Virus record (IMG/VR): IMGVR_UViG_3300021600_000014
Coordinates: 1 to 35,514 of that record
Length of the DNA stretch: 35,514 nucleotides
Reading direction: 5' to 3' (one strand)
From: a virus
Part shown: positions 29,029-35,457 of the stretch, in pieces
Position numbering within the stretch: position 1 is the stretch's first letter
How the letters are laid out: the number at the start of each line of letters is the position of its first letter
Notes under the pieces: generated by a model
What the model was told of the DNA's origin: nothing
The model's database searches: none
What the model saw: only the letters and a program-made list of their open reading frames with translations
Translations under genes and position numbers: made by a program

Positions 29029-29198
29029 TATTTTTTATCTGCAAATTTAATAATAATGTCCTGAATTTTTATGCCAGTCTCATCTTGAAAGTCCAGTGAC
29101 AACTTCATCAATTTTTCATTAAAAGCAGCGATAGATTTCTCAATTTCCTCTTTCCTTGTACTTTCAATTGGTCTGCAGCAGTGTTTGCATTCGCACAT
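29028..29198 (-). CDS. Small Cys-containing protein, 56 aa
   Basis: The start at 29198 (MCECKHCCRPIESTRKEEIE) is preferred over the longer frame from 29303, whose N-terminus overlaps the upstream gene. The N-terminal CECKHCC could bind a metal together with its His; the rest is an amphipathic helix. The stop overlaps the methyltransferase ATG (TAATG), suggesting coupling. No family recognised. Confidence 0.6.
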   Translation of the reverse strand: MCECKHCCRPIESTRKEEIEKSIAAFNEKLMKLSLDFQDETGIKIQDIIIKFADKK

Positions 29199-29211
29199 AA
29201 CTTTGTTTTGA

Positions 29212-29463
29212 TTAAGAAATAATAAATTTAAACCCAACATATCTCCACACAATACCATCCGAGAAATGAATAAAAACCTCTTTGTTCTTTTCCGTGATTG
29301 CACTCAATACCGCCTCAACTTCTCCGGTTCTCTTCTGCCCAAGATCGAAGTGATTCGTTTGCTGTTGATCAATGAGCATAATCTGCCCTTTTTCATCTTC
29401 CACTTTTTGCTGATTTCTCGCATCCAAGAAAAAAGTGACTGCTTTGTATTTTTTATCAAACAT
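29212..29463 (-). CDS. Hypothetical protein, 83 aa
   Basis: The start at 29463 (MFDKKYKAVTFFLDARNQQK) has the standard AATAATATG leader. The protein is mixed with several beta strands (GQIMLIDQQQTNHFDL and EVFIHFSDGIVWRYVGFKFI), a pattern common in small phage proteins of unknown function. It overlaps neither neighbour and lies in the late operon behind the promoter at 30236-30264. Confidence 0.65.
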   Translation of the reverse strand: MFDKKYKAVTFFLDARNQQKVEDEKGQIMLIDQQQTNHFDLGQKRTGEVEAVLSAITEKNKEVFIHFSDGIVWRYVGFKFIIS

Positions 29464-29464
29464 A

Positions 29465-29611
29465 TTATTTTTTGCTGTCAATGTTTAAAAACCAGCCAAA
29501 CAAAAAAACGCCAACTGCAATTTTCCAGCTAACGCTCCAAAGTAGTAACATCGAAGCAGCAAGCAAAAAAATACCAATTAGAGCTATAAATCTTTCAACT
29601 CGATTCACCAT
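29465..29611 (-). CDS. Two-helix membrane protein, 48 aa
   Basis: From ATG 29611 (MVNRVERFIALIGIFLLAAS) to TAA 29465. Two hydrophobic segments, residues about 8-26 and 30-42 (SWKIAVGVFLFGWFL), joined by a short turn. Basic N-terminus, charged end NIDSKK. The size and two-helix hairpin resemble small holins or toxin-like membrane peptides, but it is far from the lysis genes, so no function is assigned. The start follows the TAG of the preceding gene by 1 nt. Confidence 0.6.
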   Translation of the reverse strand: MVNRVERFIALIGIFLLAASMLLLWSVSWKIAVGVFLFGWFLNIDSKK

Positions 29612-29612
29612 A

Positions 29613-29840
29613 CTATTTGATTTTAATTTTATTAGCGATCGCGATTGCTTTTCTTCTTGCGTGACGATTTCCTTTCAAAAACATAGTCTGCAAAGTCATT
29701 GGTTTTTCTGCCTCCTTTGTCGCACTTGGCAGATACTCGCTTTTTGCATAGGAACTCAAATCAATACCGGCTTCCTCAGCCTTATCGTAAAGCTGCGCCG
29801 GCAATATTGTGATATTTTTGTGATCTTCTGTTTCAATCAT
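29613..29840 (-). CDS. Hypothetical protein, 75 aa
   Basis: N-terminus MIETEDHKNITILPAQLYDK, middle with DLSSYAKSEYLPSATKEAEK, basic C-terminal helix NRHARRKAIAIANKIKIK. The basic helix could bind nucleic acid. The start overlaps the previous gene's TGA (ATGA) and the stop lies just before the next ATG, so translation is coupled along this small-gene block. No family recognised. Confidence 0.65.
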   Translation of the reverse strand: MIETEDHKNITILPAQLYDKAEEAGIDLSSYAKSEYLPSATKEAEKPMTLQTMFLKGNRHARRKAIAIANKIKIK

Positions 29841-29926
29841 TGTTTTTTGTCATCCGCCCGGAGTATGATCCAAAACGCTACTGCCATAATAATATAACCA
29901 ATAGCGTCTTGGATGAAATACTTCAT
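29837..29926 (-). CDS. Single-helix membrane peptide, 29 aa
   Basis: A short frame from ATG 29926 (MKYFIQDAIGYIIMAVAFWI) to a TGA overlapping the next ATG. The residues from about 4 to 23 form one membrane helix, followed by LRADDKKQ. Coupled (ATGA) to the 75-aa gene. Very short, so confidence is limited, but length, topology and spacing fit the neighbouring genes. Confidence 0.5.
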   Translation of the reverse strand: MKYFIQDAIGYIIMAVAFWIILRADDKKQ

Positions 29927-29934
29927 GACTTTGT

Positions 29935-30213
29935 TTATTTTTTAACCCTCATTGATTCAAGCTTGTCATTAAGCGCGATCATCTTCGGATTTTTTCTAAC
30001 GCGTTTTTCATAGATGTGGGCATAGATTGTTTTGATGCAAGCCTCAGCTTCCTCAATCTTCATCCCATTAATCATCACTTTTATATCCGCGTCTTTCTTT
30101 TTTTTGTTGTAAAAAACAGTGAGCAACATCAATCCGTGCTCTTTGCTATTGTTGTTTAGCTCGTTTTCCTTTATGATCTTGCAAACTTTTTCGTGCAGGT
30201 CTTTGTTTTTCAT
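29935..30213 (-). CDS. First gene of late operon, helical protein, 92 aa
   Basis: The start at 30213 (MKNKDLHEKVCKIIKENELN) is chosen over an upstream ATG at 30264 because the promoter -10 lies at 30241-30236, so transcripts would begin only about 15-20 nt before 30213. Helical, Lys-rich, with a strand LMLLTVFYNKKKKDADIKVM. Unknown family; the first gene after a strong late promoter could be a regulator, but no HTH is evident. Confidence 0.7.
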   Translation of the reverse strand: MKNKDLHEKVCKIIKENELNNNSKEHGLMLLTVFYNKKKKDADIKVMINGMKIEEAEACIKTIYAHIYEKRVRKNPKMIALNDKLESMRVKK

Positions 30214-30538
30214 GAAGGTTCTTATTATTACTTGTATTATAGCGCACTTTCTCGAAAATGTCAACCGTCAAATTATCTTGATGTAGGTCTTTATTCACCC
30301 TAAATTCAATATAATCGTCGCTTTTTTCAAATTTGACATTTTCTGAAACTTCCTTGGCCTCAATAGCAATGTCTATTTTTTCCCTTGCCCACAGCCGGAC
30401 GATTTCCAGCTCCGCTTCAAGTTCCTGATACTTCAAAAGCACTTTTTTGTGAGCCTTCAGAAATTCGTCGCGAGTCTTAACTTTCTTTGATACAGTATCG
30501 AATACTTTATCAATAACGCTTTTCTTTGTTTTTTTCAT
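30146..30538 (-). CDS. Coiled-coil protein, 130 aa
   Basis: Residues 1-62 are a charged coiled coil (MKKTKKSVIDKVFDTVSKKV, then YQELEAELEIVRLWAREKID). The middle carries ENVKFEKSDDYIEFRVNKDL. The C-terminal 40 residues are basic and low-complexity because the frame overlaps the promoter and the start of the next gene by 68 nt. Family not recognised. It lies two base pairs upstream of the stop of the 112-aa gene's partner and belongs to the early/middle region. Confidence 0.65.
   Translation of the reverse strand: MKKTKKSVIDKVFDTVSKKVKTRDEFLKAHKKVLLKYQELEAELEIVRLWAREKIDIAIEAKEVSENVKFEKSDDYIEFRVNKDLHQDNLTVDIFEKVRYNTSNNKNLHEKQRPARKSLQDHKGKRAKQQ
30236..30264 (-). promoter_or_regulatory. Consensus sigma-70 promoter of the late operon
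   Basis: TTGACA (30264-30259), 17 bp, TATAAT (30241-30236): a perfect consensus on the minus strand, lying inside the 3' end of the coiled-coil gene. It should drive the small genes, methyltransferase and terminase. Twelve bases (TTGACATTTTCG) are identical to the head-operon promoter. Confidence 0.88.
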
Positions 30539-30540
30539 AC

Positions 30541-30879
30541 CTATTTAAAAATTAAAATTAGAATGTGGCCGATATCATACCCCCAAACGATAGCCGCCAA
30601 GATACTCATTACCCAAAGCGCTATCTGCTCTAAGGCATAAATTCTTTTATTGCGCCGCTTCATATCCCGGCGAAATTTGGCTTTTCTGATTTCTGCATTT
30701 TCCTCTCGAGTACTTAGATCCAATCCGGGAGGTGGAGAAAATGTATGTCCTACAAATACCTTTGTCTCTCCAAGGTCGCCCAAGTGAATAGCCTCGCGAA
30801 TTTTTTTCGCCCGGAGAACTTGCTGTGCCTTCCTTCCGGCAGCAACCGCCTCCTCGTGATTCCATAGATGTTTGCTCAT
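30541..30879 (-). CDS. C-terminally membrane-anchored protein, 112 aa
   Basis: The soluble N-terminal part is basic with helices (EEAVAAGRKAQQVLRAKKIR), a GHTFSPPPGLDLSTRE segment and a basic KFRRDMKRRNKRIYAL stretch. Two hydrophobic segments end the protein (about 84-98, LEQIALWVMSILAAIV, and 102-112, DIGHILILIF). Probably tail-anchored to the inner membrane with its bulk in the cytoplasm. No family recognised; it lies between the VRR-NUC gene and the coiled-coil gene. Confidence 0.65.
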   Translation of the reverse strand: MSKHLWNHEEAVAAGRKAQQVLRAKKIREAIHLGDLGETKVFVGHTFSPPPGLDLSTREENAEIRKAKFRRDMKRRNKRIYALEQIALWVMSILAAIVWGYDIGHILILIFK

Positions 30880-30901
30880 TTTGTTTTTTTTGATTAATTA
30901 A

Positions 30902-31363
30902 TTATAAACCCGGAAACAAATCGACCGTTGCCTCCAATTTTTCTATAACACTTTTTGCTTCTTCAAAGCCATAGCACACGAAAGCCTGACAATTGTTGCA
31001 TTTATTCAGCGCATCGATCCATTCCTGCTGCACCTCTGAAACTCCCCCCATTCCTTTCCCAGTCTTACTTTTACGATCAATCTTTTTCATCTCCACCCAC
31101 ACTAACCTATCACCAACTATAATAACCATATCAGGCAATCCAGCACGAACACCTGTGGCAGTATTCTTATTGCACTCCGACCAAGTTGTACGAGTTGAGT
31201 TAGGTATTGCACTAAACTTATAACCCTGCTCAGTCAGCCATTTCACAAAGTTACATTGCTCTGTATACTCCGATGGACAAGCATTTGGATCAACAACCTT
31301 ACACTTATTAACCACCTTACTCTGATTCCACTTTTGAAAGTCTTTAGTAGTTAGTTTGAACAT
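30902..31363 (-). CDS. VRR-NUC domain nuclease, 153 aa
   Basis: A PD-(D/E)XK-type core is visible: TGVRAGLPDMVIIVGDRLVW (70-89), with Asp78, then VEMKK (Glu91-x-Lys93), and later GVSEVQQEWIDALNKC (107-122), the Q-x-x-W helix typical of VRR-NUC. Such stand-alone phage VRR-NUC proteins are structure-specific nucleases, probably resolving branched replication or recombination intermediates. N-terminal 30 residues (NKCKVVDPNACPSEYTEQCN) contain several cysteines. It follows the C5-methyltransferase gene with a 5-bp gap, the same AT-rich stretch. Confidence 0.87.
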   Translation of the reverse strand: MFKLTTKDFQKWNQSKVVNKCKVVDPNACPSEYTEQCNFVKWLTEQGYKFSAIPNSTRTTWSECNKNTATGVRAGLPDMVIIVGDRLVWVEMKKIDRKSKTGKGMGGVSEVQQEWIDALNKCNNCQAFVCYGFEEAKSVIEKLEATVDLFPGL

Positions 31364-31368
31364 TTGTT

Positions 31369-32325
31369 TTATTTTATGTTTTTAAAAATATGAGCTATCA
31401 CATCGACTGTCCAACCATCACCAATACAACCTGCTGCTTTATTTCTAGTAAGACATTTAGTATATCCATCAGGCAGCGTCTGTAATCTTTCCAATTCAGT
31501 CTGTGTAAAATATCTCAAATCACCATCTTGGAATAAAAAATACTGATTATTACGCAAAAGACAATTAGACTTATCTTTCATAGCCCTACCTCTTCTAGTT
31601 TTACTGGTAGGATAACTCAAATCTACTCCTTGATTATTTCCAATATCCACAAACCCTATCTTAGTAGCCTCCCTAACTCTTAAAAATGTTTCCTCATCTT
31701 TTGTTATCAGCGTAGTAAATCCAGCATTAAAAAATCTATGTGCCATTTTATGTTGCTGCACTAATGGTCTTGATTCACTTTCTAATATAGATCTTGCTTT
31801 ATCCCTATCAGTGTATCCATATTCTATAATGTCTTGTAATTTTATTCCCCTATCTTCTAGTGCATCAACAGGTATATTTGTCCAATAAAACCTATTTCTC
31901 ATTTGTGCGGAAGCTAATTTAGAATTTATATTTATTGGCTCTACTCCAATCTCTTTAGAAATAATATCTTGCCATTCTTTTTTCATTCTAACATTCTCCA
32001 ACAAAAAGTATTTTGGCTTCAATTCTTTAAGCAATCTGGCATACTCCCAAAACAAACCACTTTTTCCATTAAATCCCTCCATCTTTCCGGCAATCGAAAA
32101 ACTTTGGCATGGAGATCCACCTATAAGCAAATCAATCTGTGGCAAATCTTCAGCCTTTAATTTAGTTACATCACCTACTTGGATAGTATTAGGAAAATTA
32201 TCCATCGTGACTTTTATTCCATCCTCCTTAATTTCAGAAGCATAATAATTATTTACACTAATACCTGCCTTCTTGAGTGCTAATTGACCACAACTAATGC
32301 CATCAAACAAAGATAATACATTCAT
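31369..32325 (-). CDS. DNA (cytosine-5) methyltransferase, 318 aa
   Basis: All main motifs are present: motif I LSLFDGISCGQLAL (4-17), motif IV GGSPCQSFSIAGK (69-81, catalytic Cys73), motif VI LLENVR (108-113, Glu110), motif VIII region around SAQMRNRFYWTNIP and the C-terminal motifs FTQTELERLQTLPDGYT and GDGWTVDVIAHIF. It transfers a methyl group to C5 of cytosine; the sequence specificity is not evident. No restriction endonuclease of a known type is adjacent, though the VRR-NUC gene follows. The gene is clearly more A/T-rich than its neighbours, suggesting recent acquisition. Confidence 0.93.
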   Translation of the reverse strand: MNVLSLFDGISCGQLALKKAGISVNNYYASEIKEDGIKVTMDNFPNTIQVGDVTKLKAEDLPQIDLLIGGSPCQSFSIAGKMEGFNGKSGLFWEYARLLKELKPKYFLLENVRMKKEWQDIISKEIGVEPININSKLASAQMRNRFYWTNIPVDALEDRGIKLQDIIEYGYTDRDKARSILESESRPLVQQHKMAHRFFNAGFTTLITKDEETFLRVREATKIGFVDIGNNQGVDLSYPTSKTRRGRAMKDKSNCLLRNNQYFLFQDGDLRYFTQTELERLQTLPDGYTKCLTRNKAAGCIGDGWTVDVIAHIFKNIK

Positions 32326-32334
32326 TTTATTTTT

Positions 32335-32994
32335 TTATTTATTATTTAGTGCTAAAATTGCTTCCCTAAAGGTCACATTATTCAAAGCCATATATACCTT
32401 GATCGCATCCCCTGATTCTCCGCACACATAGCAATAAGCAAAATTTTTCCGAATATCCATATTCCAGCCCTCTCCTTGGTGAAAGCAACACTTGCTCCGG
32501 CCATTTACTCCTCGCTCCAACAAATCCTGAATAGAATAATCTCGCGCCCTTTCAATCATCTCATCGGTGATAACATCCTCGCTCGAACGTCTCCCTTCCA
32601 GAACATCAATCGAAAGTTTGTAGCCATTGATTTTTTTCTTGAGTCCCTCGGCCATTTTTGACAGCCGCACCAATTCATCCTGCCTTTCCAATCCGCGCGT
32701 TTCAGCCACATACTCATCGCCGCAAGTTTGAAATTCCATCTTGGCGTTTTCAAGGCACTGTTTCAAATACCGAATGCGCGCCCTTTTTCCAAAATCTGCC
32801 ATTTCCGGCGACTCCGCCCATTCTCGCACTGACTTTCTAACCGCTCGCAATTCCTCGTGCCTGTTTTTTGTCATCCGGGAGCTAATCTCAATCCATTGGT
32901 CGTGGATCCATTCGGCATCCTCGTGCAAACTTTTTGGCACCAATTTCAGCCATCCACCAAATTGCTCGAGCCTCAAAACTTGTTGCAAAGTCAT
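32335..32994 (-). CDS. CHC2-type zinc-finger protein (primase N-domain-like), 219 aa
   Basis: The C-terminal 60 residues carry a DnaG-type CHC2 zinc finger: RSKCCFHQGEGWNMDI with Cys169/170 and His172, then FAYCYVCGESGDAIKVYM with Cys188 and Cys191. Residues 20-140 are helical and charged with a coiled-coil look. There is no Toprim catalytic domain, so the protein cannot be a complete primase; it may provide DNA recognition to a host or phage primase. It lies directly after the iteron cluster. Confidence 0.8.
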   Translation of the reverse strand: MTLQQVLRLEQFGGWLKLVPKSLHEDAEWIHDQWIEISSRMTKNRHEELRAVRKSVREWAESPEMADFGKRARIRYLKQCLENAKMEFQTCGDEYVAETRGLERQDELVRLSKMAEGLKKKINGYKLSIDVLEGRRSSEDVITDEMIERARDYSIQDLLERGVNGRSKCCFHQGEGWNMDIRKNFAYCYVCGESGDAIKVYMALNNVTFREAILALNNK

Positions 32995-33019
32995 ACGATT
33001 TATGTCTTAATATTTTAGA

Positions 33020-33220
33020 GGTGTGCAAATTGATTTTTTTTTATGGCTTAACCAAGCCAACTTGCATACCTGCACACCTAGATTCAATTTTCAAACTTTC
33101 CCCTGTGTTTTTCTATATAACTCTTACCTAAAAGGTATGAAAGGTATGCAAGGTATGCAAAGGGTGCTTAGTAGAGCCACGTATTGAGGTTGCACACCTA
33201 CTTGCACACCCTTGCACACC
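33020..33220. repeat. Iteron cluster, candidate replication origin
   Basis: Nine copies or near-copies of a 9-mer GGTRTGCAA lie in 200 bp: GGTGTGCAA at 33020-33028; TTGCATACC at 33062-33070 and TGCACACC at 33071-33078 (inverted); GGTATGAAA, GGTATGCAA, GGTATGCAA directly abutting at 33134-33160; TTGCACACC at 33190-33198, 33202-33210 and 33212-33220 (inverted). A/T-rich tracts lie between (33031-33041, 33107-33120). The cluster fills the gap between the replicative helicase and the CHC2 gene. Iterons at this place are the hallmark of a theta-type phage or plasmid origin; an operator array is the alternative. Confidence 0.75.
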
Positions 33221-34489
33221 TTAAATCTTAAACCAGCGCATTTTTTGCTCTCCGCCAACCATAACTCTCCGCCTTTCCCAACCCAACTGTTTCAATGCTA
33301 AGCCTATCTGCATCTCTTCGCTTTTGCGCATTTTTGAGGCGTCTGCTTGCAGTGCCCAGCGCCAAATGTCGGTGATTGTCACGCCCTCAGTCAAATCAAT
33401 CAAAGTTCCAAGTTTTAAAGGATTTGCAAACCAGTCGCGAATAGTGTCCTCAAAGGATGACCTAACCATTTTGGCATTTTGGTGGCACTCGCTGTCGCAA
33501 GGATATTCGTGCACGCTCTCTTTCAATTCTTCAACACGATAGAGCGCCTCGGCAAACATCTGCATCCTATTTTTTTCCAGCCATTCTAGGTCGACAAATG
33601 GGAGTTTCACTTCAACAGGATAAAATCGCCTGTTTCCGGATTCGTCTTTTAAATATTCGTCTTGATTGGTGCTCATTGCAAAGATGCAGCGGCGCGGCAC
33701 ATCTTTCATCGTTCGGCCATAAGGTGCGCGGTAGGTATCGGTTGCGGTGGAAATCATAGCTTTCATGTTTTTGGTCTCGGTGCGGCTGAGCGTCTCACCC
33801 TCGGAAAATTCCACGATCATCTTGCCTTTGAATTGCAAGAAAAAGTCTTTGTTGTCAGCCCGGAGTGTAGTCTCAAGGTGCCAGTCCCCGGCAATAATTG
33901 ATAGACTGGTAGATTTTCCGCATCCCTGCTTGCCCTCCAAAATCATAACGGTGTCAAATTTACATCCGGGTTGGATCACGCGTTTGACCATTCCTTTGAA
34001 AAAATTTGCGCCAACGGCCTTGTGATACTCGTCGTCTTCGGTTCCGTAAACCTTGGACAGCCACGAATCAAGCCTCGGCTTCATGTCCCATTTTTCCTGC
34101 CTGATGAAATCAAGTGCTCGGTCAAAGGAATTCTCGCGGCAAGTGTCCATCACTGCATCAATTACCATCTCCTTGCCAAGTTGGCGAAATTGCGGATACA
34201 TTGCGGAAATCCTGCGTTGGATTGGTGTGAAATCTGAGTCATCCACCTCAATCCAGCGACTATCCTTTTTGATTTCCATTTTTTGTAGCCACTCATCATA
34301 GCGAAATCGTCCTTTGAATTCCGGGTGGTTTTGCAAAATTCTAACCACATTTTCAGTGCACCGATTATAAACCTTGGCACCGCCACTCCCGGTAGTGGTC
34401 AATAATTTTAATGAATCGATAGGGATTTGTTGCGCTTCGTATGCAACGTCCCTGCCTGCTGCAGCAAACACTTGGTCTGTCTGTTTCAT
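33221..34489 (-). CDS. VirE/VapE-type (D5-like) replicative helicase/primase-associated ATPase, 422 aa
   Basis: The ATPase core shows Walker A ILEGKQGCGKST (183-194), Walker B KMIVEFSEGE (223-232), a sensor CIFAMSTN (268-275) and the family motif DESGNRRFYPVEV (282-294), which identify the virulence-associated protein E superfamily of phage and plasmid helicases. Residues 1-110 are a separate N-terminal region with no primase catalytic motif I can identify. The C-terminus (residues 330-422) resembles the wHTH-containing part that binds origins. It probably unwinds the nearby iteron origin. A 16-nt gap separates its ATG from the stem-loop element upstream. Confidence 0.87.
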   Translation of the reverse strand: MKQTDQVFAAAGRDVAYEAQQIPIDSLKLLTTTGSGGAKVYNRCTENVVRILQNHPEFKGRFRYDEWLQKMEIKKDSRWIEVDDSDFTPIQRRISAMYPQFRQLGKEMVIDAVMDTCRENSFDRALDFIRQEKWDMKPRLDSWLSKVYGTEDDEYHKAVGANFFKGMVKRVIQPGCKFDTVMILEGKQGCGKSTSLSIIAGDWHLETTLRADNKDFFLQFKGKMIVEFSEGETLSRTETKNMKAMISTATDTYRAPYGRTMKDVPRRCIFAMSTNQDEYLKDESGNRRFYPVEVKLPFVDLEWLEKNRMQMFAEALYRVEELKESVHEYPCDSECHQNAKMVRSSFEDTIRDWFANPLKLGTLIDLTEGVTITDIWRWALQADASKMRKSEEMQIGLALKQLGWERRRVMVGGEQKMRWFKI

Positions 34490-34505
34490 AATTTTTATTT
34501 CTTAG

Positions 34506-34604
34506 CAAGTTTTAAACACAAAGGAGCCAGCCATCAAAACTTCAGGTGTATCTAGTACCTGCCCACGAATGGGAAATGGCTGGCTCTTCAGAATTTAAAA
34601 CTTG
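34506..34604 (-). promoter_or_regulatory. Branched stem-loop element before the helicase gene
   Basis: On the minus strand an outer stem P1 CAAGTTTTAAA/TTTAAAACTTG (34604-34594 with 34516-34506, 11 bp perfect) encloses, across 7-nt side loops, stem P2 GAGCCAGCCAT/ATGGCTGGCTC (34586-34576 with 34534-34524, 11 bp perfect). P2 opens into a three-way junction with hairpin P3 CCCA-TTCG-TGGG (34573-34562) directly abutting hairpin P4 CAGGT/ACCTG (34561-34543, 9-nt loop). The junction strand AAGTTTTG can also pair with the P1 3' arm, an alternative fold. It ends 16 nt before the ATG. Either a leader RNA or an origin structure. Confidence 0.7.
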
Positions 34605-34633
34605 TTAGATACTTAGTTTTTATTTATGTGTCT

Positions 34634-34661
34634 ATTTTACTCCTTTGTGCGCGATTGGCAA
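34634..34661 (-). promoter_or_regulatory. Possible promoter for the helicase gene
   Basis: TTGCCA (34661-34656), 16 bp, TAAAAT (34639-34634) on the minus strand, a moderate sigma-70 match lying just upstream of the stem-loop element, so a transcript would start with that element. Confidence 0.45.
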
Positions 34662-34679
34662 CCGTCGACTTTCCACCAG

Positions 34680-34725
34680 TTATCAACCGCTTATCCACCA
34701 CCGCGCCACTTGACTGACGCGGTGG
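34680..34725. other. DnaA-box-like sites and GC hairpin
   Basis: TTATCAACC (34680-34688) and TTATCCACC (34691-34699) match the DnaA box TTATCCACA at seven and eight of nine positions and are spaced 11 bp apart, one helical turn. Next to them CCACCGCG/CGCGGTGG (34698-34705 with 34718-34725) forms an 8-bp hairpin with a 12-nt loop. No T-run follows, so it is not a standard terminator. The arrangement suggests a binding region for host initiator protein. Confidence 0.5.
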
Positions 34726-34737
34726 ATTCGGTCGTTC

Positions 34738-35457
34738 CTACAGTAGAAAATCGTCTGGCATTTCTTCTTCTGCTGGTTTTGCAGCTGGAGATATTGCACC
34801 TGCAAAATGATTGTTGCCAAATGGCACATCTTCTTTTGTTAGCGGTGCTGGTGCTTGTTGCGTTTCCGGTTCTTTTTCTTCAAACAGCTCCCGGTATTCT
34901 TTGGATTGCTGAATTTTTTCCACGATCCAGTTCGGCAAATAAAATGCATCAATATTTGCAAAATCCTCAGTGCTGACCATTATTGGCTTGCGATAAACTG
35001 GAAAATCCAATAGCGCTTTTTTGAAATCCAATGGCTCAACTCCGACGATGTTCTGATAAACTTGTCCCTTGCTTTCAACGCCATCCAAGATGATCGCGCA
35101 TTCCTTTCCAAGAAAAGATGAAATGTCAAACTTCTCCAATTCCTCCTCGGTGTATTCAGCAGATCCGTGCATACCGTCGATTATTTCCCTAAGTCCCACG
35201 GTTCCATTTTTTGATGGGTTCAGTGAAAGGAAATAAGTGCCGCTTTTAATATTTGAAACGGTCTCACCGTTTTGGTTTTCATAGGTCAATGATGGAAGTT
35301 CAAATCCTAAAAGAATTTGCGGTGAAAACCAAGGCTTCGGTGTGTTTTTTCCAAACTCCTGCGATCCAAGCTGAATGATTTGGAAAAGACGTGCTGGATA
35401 GTGTCCATTTGGAATTGAATATTCAGGTTTAGTCATTCCTGCGTAAATTGGTGCCAT
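34738..35457 (-). CDS. Putative ssDNA-binding protein, 239 aa
   Basis: It starts MAPIYAGMTKPEYSIPNGHY, then PARLFQIIQLGSQEFGKNTP, a pattern seen in phage proteins often annotated as SSB-like or recombination-associated, in which the ARxxQIIxLGxQ strand starts an OB-like fold. The C-terminus is disordered and acidic, ending EEEMPDDFLL, similar to the acidic tip of bacterial SSB that recruits partners. It lies in the operon with the Sak4-like ATPase and before the helicase. The ATG is at 35457; the codon 8 polymorphism is described at the left-end copy. Assignment is by pattern and context. Confidence 0.65.
   Translation of the reverse strand: MAPIYAGMTKPEYSIPNGHYPARLFQIIQLGSQEFGKNTPKPWFSPQILLGFELPSLTYENQNGETVSNIKSGTYFLSLNPSKNGTVGLREIIDGMHGSAEYTEEELEKFDISSFLGKECAIILDGVESKGQVYQNIVGVEPLDFKKALLDFPVYRKPIMVSTEDFANIDAFYLPNWIVEKIQQSKEYRELFEEKEPETQQAPAPLTKEDVPFGNNHFAGAISPAAKPAEEEMPDDFLL

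Noticed and set aside
33044-33060. Hairpin TGGCTT-AACC-AAGCCA with a neighbouring T-run
   Set aside because: The T-run precedes the stem on the plus strand, and an A-run follows on the minus strand, so it is not a terminator in either direction.
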